Below are positions 42,068 through 43,446 of a stretch of 43,446 bases of DNA, piece after piece. A model generated the notes under the pieces. It did not search any database, was not told the origin of the DNA, and saw nothing but the letters and a program-made list of their open reading frames with translations. Each line of letters begins with the position of its first letter. Position 1 is the stretch's first letter. The translations under genes were made by a program, and so were the position numbers. This stretch comes from Acidobacteriaceae bacterium (GTDB taxonomy: Bacteria; Acidobacteriota; Terriglobia; Terriglobales; Acidobacteriaceae): the NCBI GenBank assembly GCA_027364815.1, contig DAHXOQ010000003.1:1-43446 (forward strand). The letters run 5' to 3'.

Positions 42068-42832
42068 TCAATGCTGCTTGTTATCCAGCGCAAATCCTGC
42101 ACGCCGATTCTTCGCCCAGCATTCCTCACTCGATTCAGTGCAGAACGGCTTCTCTTTGCCGTAACTCACCACACGAATGCGGTTATCGCTCACGCCAGCG
42201 GCTACTAGCGCTCGCTTTGCGGCCTCTGAACGATTTTGCCCCAGCGCCAGATTGTATTCATTTGAACCGCGTTCATCGCAGTAGCCGCCAATCACGATGT
42301 GGTAGCGCGGATGCTTCACCAGGAACGCCGCATCTTTCGCCAGCACCGCTTGCGCCGCCTCATCCAGTTTGTAAGCGTCGTACCCAAAGAACGCATCTTC
42401 CATGCTCGTACGGAATAGCTGCTCTTCTGCCGCGCTCAATTCAGGGCCTTCACTCCCAACGCCGTTGTCGCTGTTGCTTTGTGGGCGATTCACTGTCACG
42501 CGAACCGAATCCTCGCCTGTACCGCCATCGCCCTTTGCTACCACGCGATAGGTTGTTGACTCCGTTGGTGAGACGGTGCGCTTGCCCGATGAGGGCACGT
42601 CGCCGATTCCGTCGATTTGCACACTGTTGGCATTACTTGTATTCCAGCTCAACTCCACTGAATCGCCTGCCAATATCGTCGTTGGATTCGCTGAAATATG
42701 TGCCGTTGGCGCAGCTACCTCAGGCGCCGTCGAATTGTTTGATGCTGGTGGAGTCTTTTTGCCGCAGCCGGCGATTGAAAGTAGGGTAATTATCAGGATT
42801 GCAGGAATCAAAATACGTACATGCGATTTCAA
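42068..42832 (-). CDS. OmpA/Pal-like peptidoglycan-associated lipoprotein
   Basis: A 254-residue lipoprotein. The signal ends in lipobox SIAGC (Cys23). Residues about 40-115 form an Ig-like module (PTAHISANPTTILAGDSVELSWNTSNA...TYRVVAKGDGGTGEDSVRVTV). The C-terminal OmpA domain (about 150-250) holds IVIGGYCDERGSNEYNLALGQNRSEAAKRAL, which contacts meso-diaminopimelate in peptidoglycan, so the protein links outer membrane and cell wall. The Ig-like insert distinguishes it from E. coli Pal (173 residues). The start is a TTG with AAAGGAG seven bases upstream. No tol genes adjoin. Confidence 0.88.
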   Translation of the reverse strand: MKSHVRILIPAILIITLLSIAGCGKKTPPASNNSTAPEVAAPTAHISANPTTILAGDSVELSWNTSNANSVQIDGIGDVPSSGKRTVSPTESTTYRVVAKGDGGTGEDSVRVTVNRPQSNSDNGVGSEGPELSAAEEQLFRTSMEDAFFGYDAYKLDEAAQAVLAKDAAFLVKHPRYHIVIGGYCDERGSNEYNLALGQNRSEAAKRALVAAGVSDNRIRVVSYGKEKPFCTESSEECWAKNRRAGFALDNKQH

Positions 42833-43217
42833 GTGATTACTCCTTTGTCTGTTCTATTGACGTTGCTTTGCTCGGTTTGTGCGCTGCTCTTTCAAAACCC
42901 TGAAAAAGATGCTCATTTTTCTGTGACGCATTAGGAGTGAAAAAAGTTCATAGAACTGAAGGTAAGATTCCTGAAAATCCCATAATCTGACCCATTCTTG
43001 CCACTATCCAGCCACTCCGCAGAGTACATTTCCGTGGTCAGACCCTCTGCATCCATACACTCTATCACCGCTCCGTTAGCATGAAGCGTATCGTTTGGAA
43101 CGTGTATTCCCTTAGTTAAGTCCTCGCCTTCAGCAGCCGATTGAATCTCCCCGCTGCTACAATCATTTTGGCGCGATTAGCAGTCTGTTCCCCAGCTACA
43201 CCTCGCCACGGAACGCC
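42833..43217. other. Intergenic region between Pal-like gene and cysS
   Basis: 385 bases containing the divergent promoters of both genes. I see no ORF or RNA gene. A near-match to the uronate operator, GTGGTCAGACC, at 43034-43044 lacks the last half-site bases and is probably chance. Confidence 0.5.
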
Positions 43218-43446
43218 ATGAGCCTGAACCTATACAACACTCTGAGTGGAAAAATTGAAGCCATCACCCCAACCCCGGGCCAACCGCTTGGCATATACGC
43301 CTGCGGGCCAACTGTCTACGACTACGGCCACATCGGCAACTTCCGCACCTTCCTCCACGTCGACCTCCTCCGCCGCACCGCCCGCCTCAACGGCCTCGCC
43401 CTCCACCACGTCATGAACATCACCGACGTCGACGACAAGATCATCC
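43218..43446 (+). CDS. cysS: Cysteinyl-tRNA synthetase, N-terminal fragment (runs off window)
   Basis: The first 76 codons of cysS; the window ends inside the gene, so the ORF track omits it. The peptide starts MSLNLYNTLSGKIEAI and shows the class-I synthetase region GIYACGPTVYDYGHIGNFRTFLHVDLLRR (the Cys is the zinc ligand near residue 28, and the GHIGN part is the HIGH-type signature), then VMNITDVDDKII, all diagnostic of CysRS. It charges tRNA-Cys. The ribosome site (ACGGAACGCC) is modest. Confidence 0.95.
   Translation, partial: MSLNLYNTLSGKIEAITPTPGQPLGIYACGPTVYDYGHIGNFRTFLHVDLLRRTARLNGLALHHVMNITDVDDKII

Noticed and set aside
43034-43044. GTGGTCAGACC resembling the uronate operator upstream of cysS
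   Set aside because: The last bases of the right half-site differ (CT instead of AC), and neither neighbour relates to uronates; probably chance.

Overview
The window looks like a chromosomal segment of an Acidobacteriota bacterium, most likely class Terriglobia (Acidobacteriaceae-like). Reasons seen in the sequence: large Oar-like TonB-dependent receptors with a carboxypeptidase-regulatory-like N-terminal domain, Tat-exported polysaccharide hydrolases including a GH79 beta-glucuronidase-type enzyme, a membrane-anchored regulator with an N-terminal domain I associate with Acidobacteria, and moderately GC-rich housekeeping genes. Species cannot be named from sequence alone. No phage, insertion sequence or CRISPR array was seen.

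Region 1 (1-7250) is a uronate/sugar-acid module. A minus-strand operon reads uxaC (uronate isomerase), an ExuT-like MFS transporter, a LarA-superfamily (nickel-pincer racemase/epimerase) homologue and the start of a UxaE-like tagaturonate epimerase that runs off the window. A FadR-type GntR regulator diverges from uxaC. A PfkB sugar-acid kinase (KDG-kinase-like) and a short 6-phosphogluconate dehydrogenase (GndA type) diverge from each other nearby. The uxaC and kinase promoters each carry an identical 13-bp palindrome GTGGTCTGACCAC abutting the -10 box, so the two units form one regulon. The LarA homologue next to a kinase and Gnd suggests a possible mannonate-to-gluconate branch into the pentose phosphate pathway.

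Region 2 (7330-18550) handles extracellular polymers: a Tat-exported GH28-family protein, a Tat-exported GH79 glycosidase, and a 1130-residue TonB-dependent receptor, all on the minus strand. Diverging from the receptor is a membrane-spanning one-component regulator, followed by a lipoprotein-like arylsulfotransferase (ASST) with an unusual multidomain N-terminus.

Region 3 (18990-27190) holds tRNA-Val(GAC), a CDP-alcohol phosphatidyltransferase, a 56-residue zinc-ribbon-like small protein, and a complete isc operon: iscR, iscS, a 46-residue membrane protein, iscU, iscA, hscB, hscA, fdx, iscX. It has three operator half-sites before iscR and twin identical hairpins before iscU. A YraN-family gene converges on it.

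Region 4 (27090-43446) is mostly individual transcription units: a class-III aminotransferase, a second TonB-dependent receptor (TonB-Xanth-Caul type), an S9A prolyl oligopeptidase, a PhzF-family protein, a response regulator, a PIN/TRAM membrane protein, an unrecognised 307-residue protein, PEP carboxylase, an OmpA/Pal-like lipoprotein, and the 5' end of cysS. Several strong intrinsic terminators separate these units.
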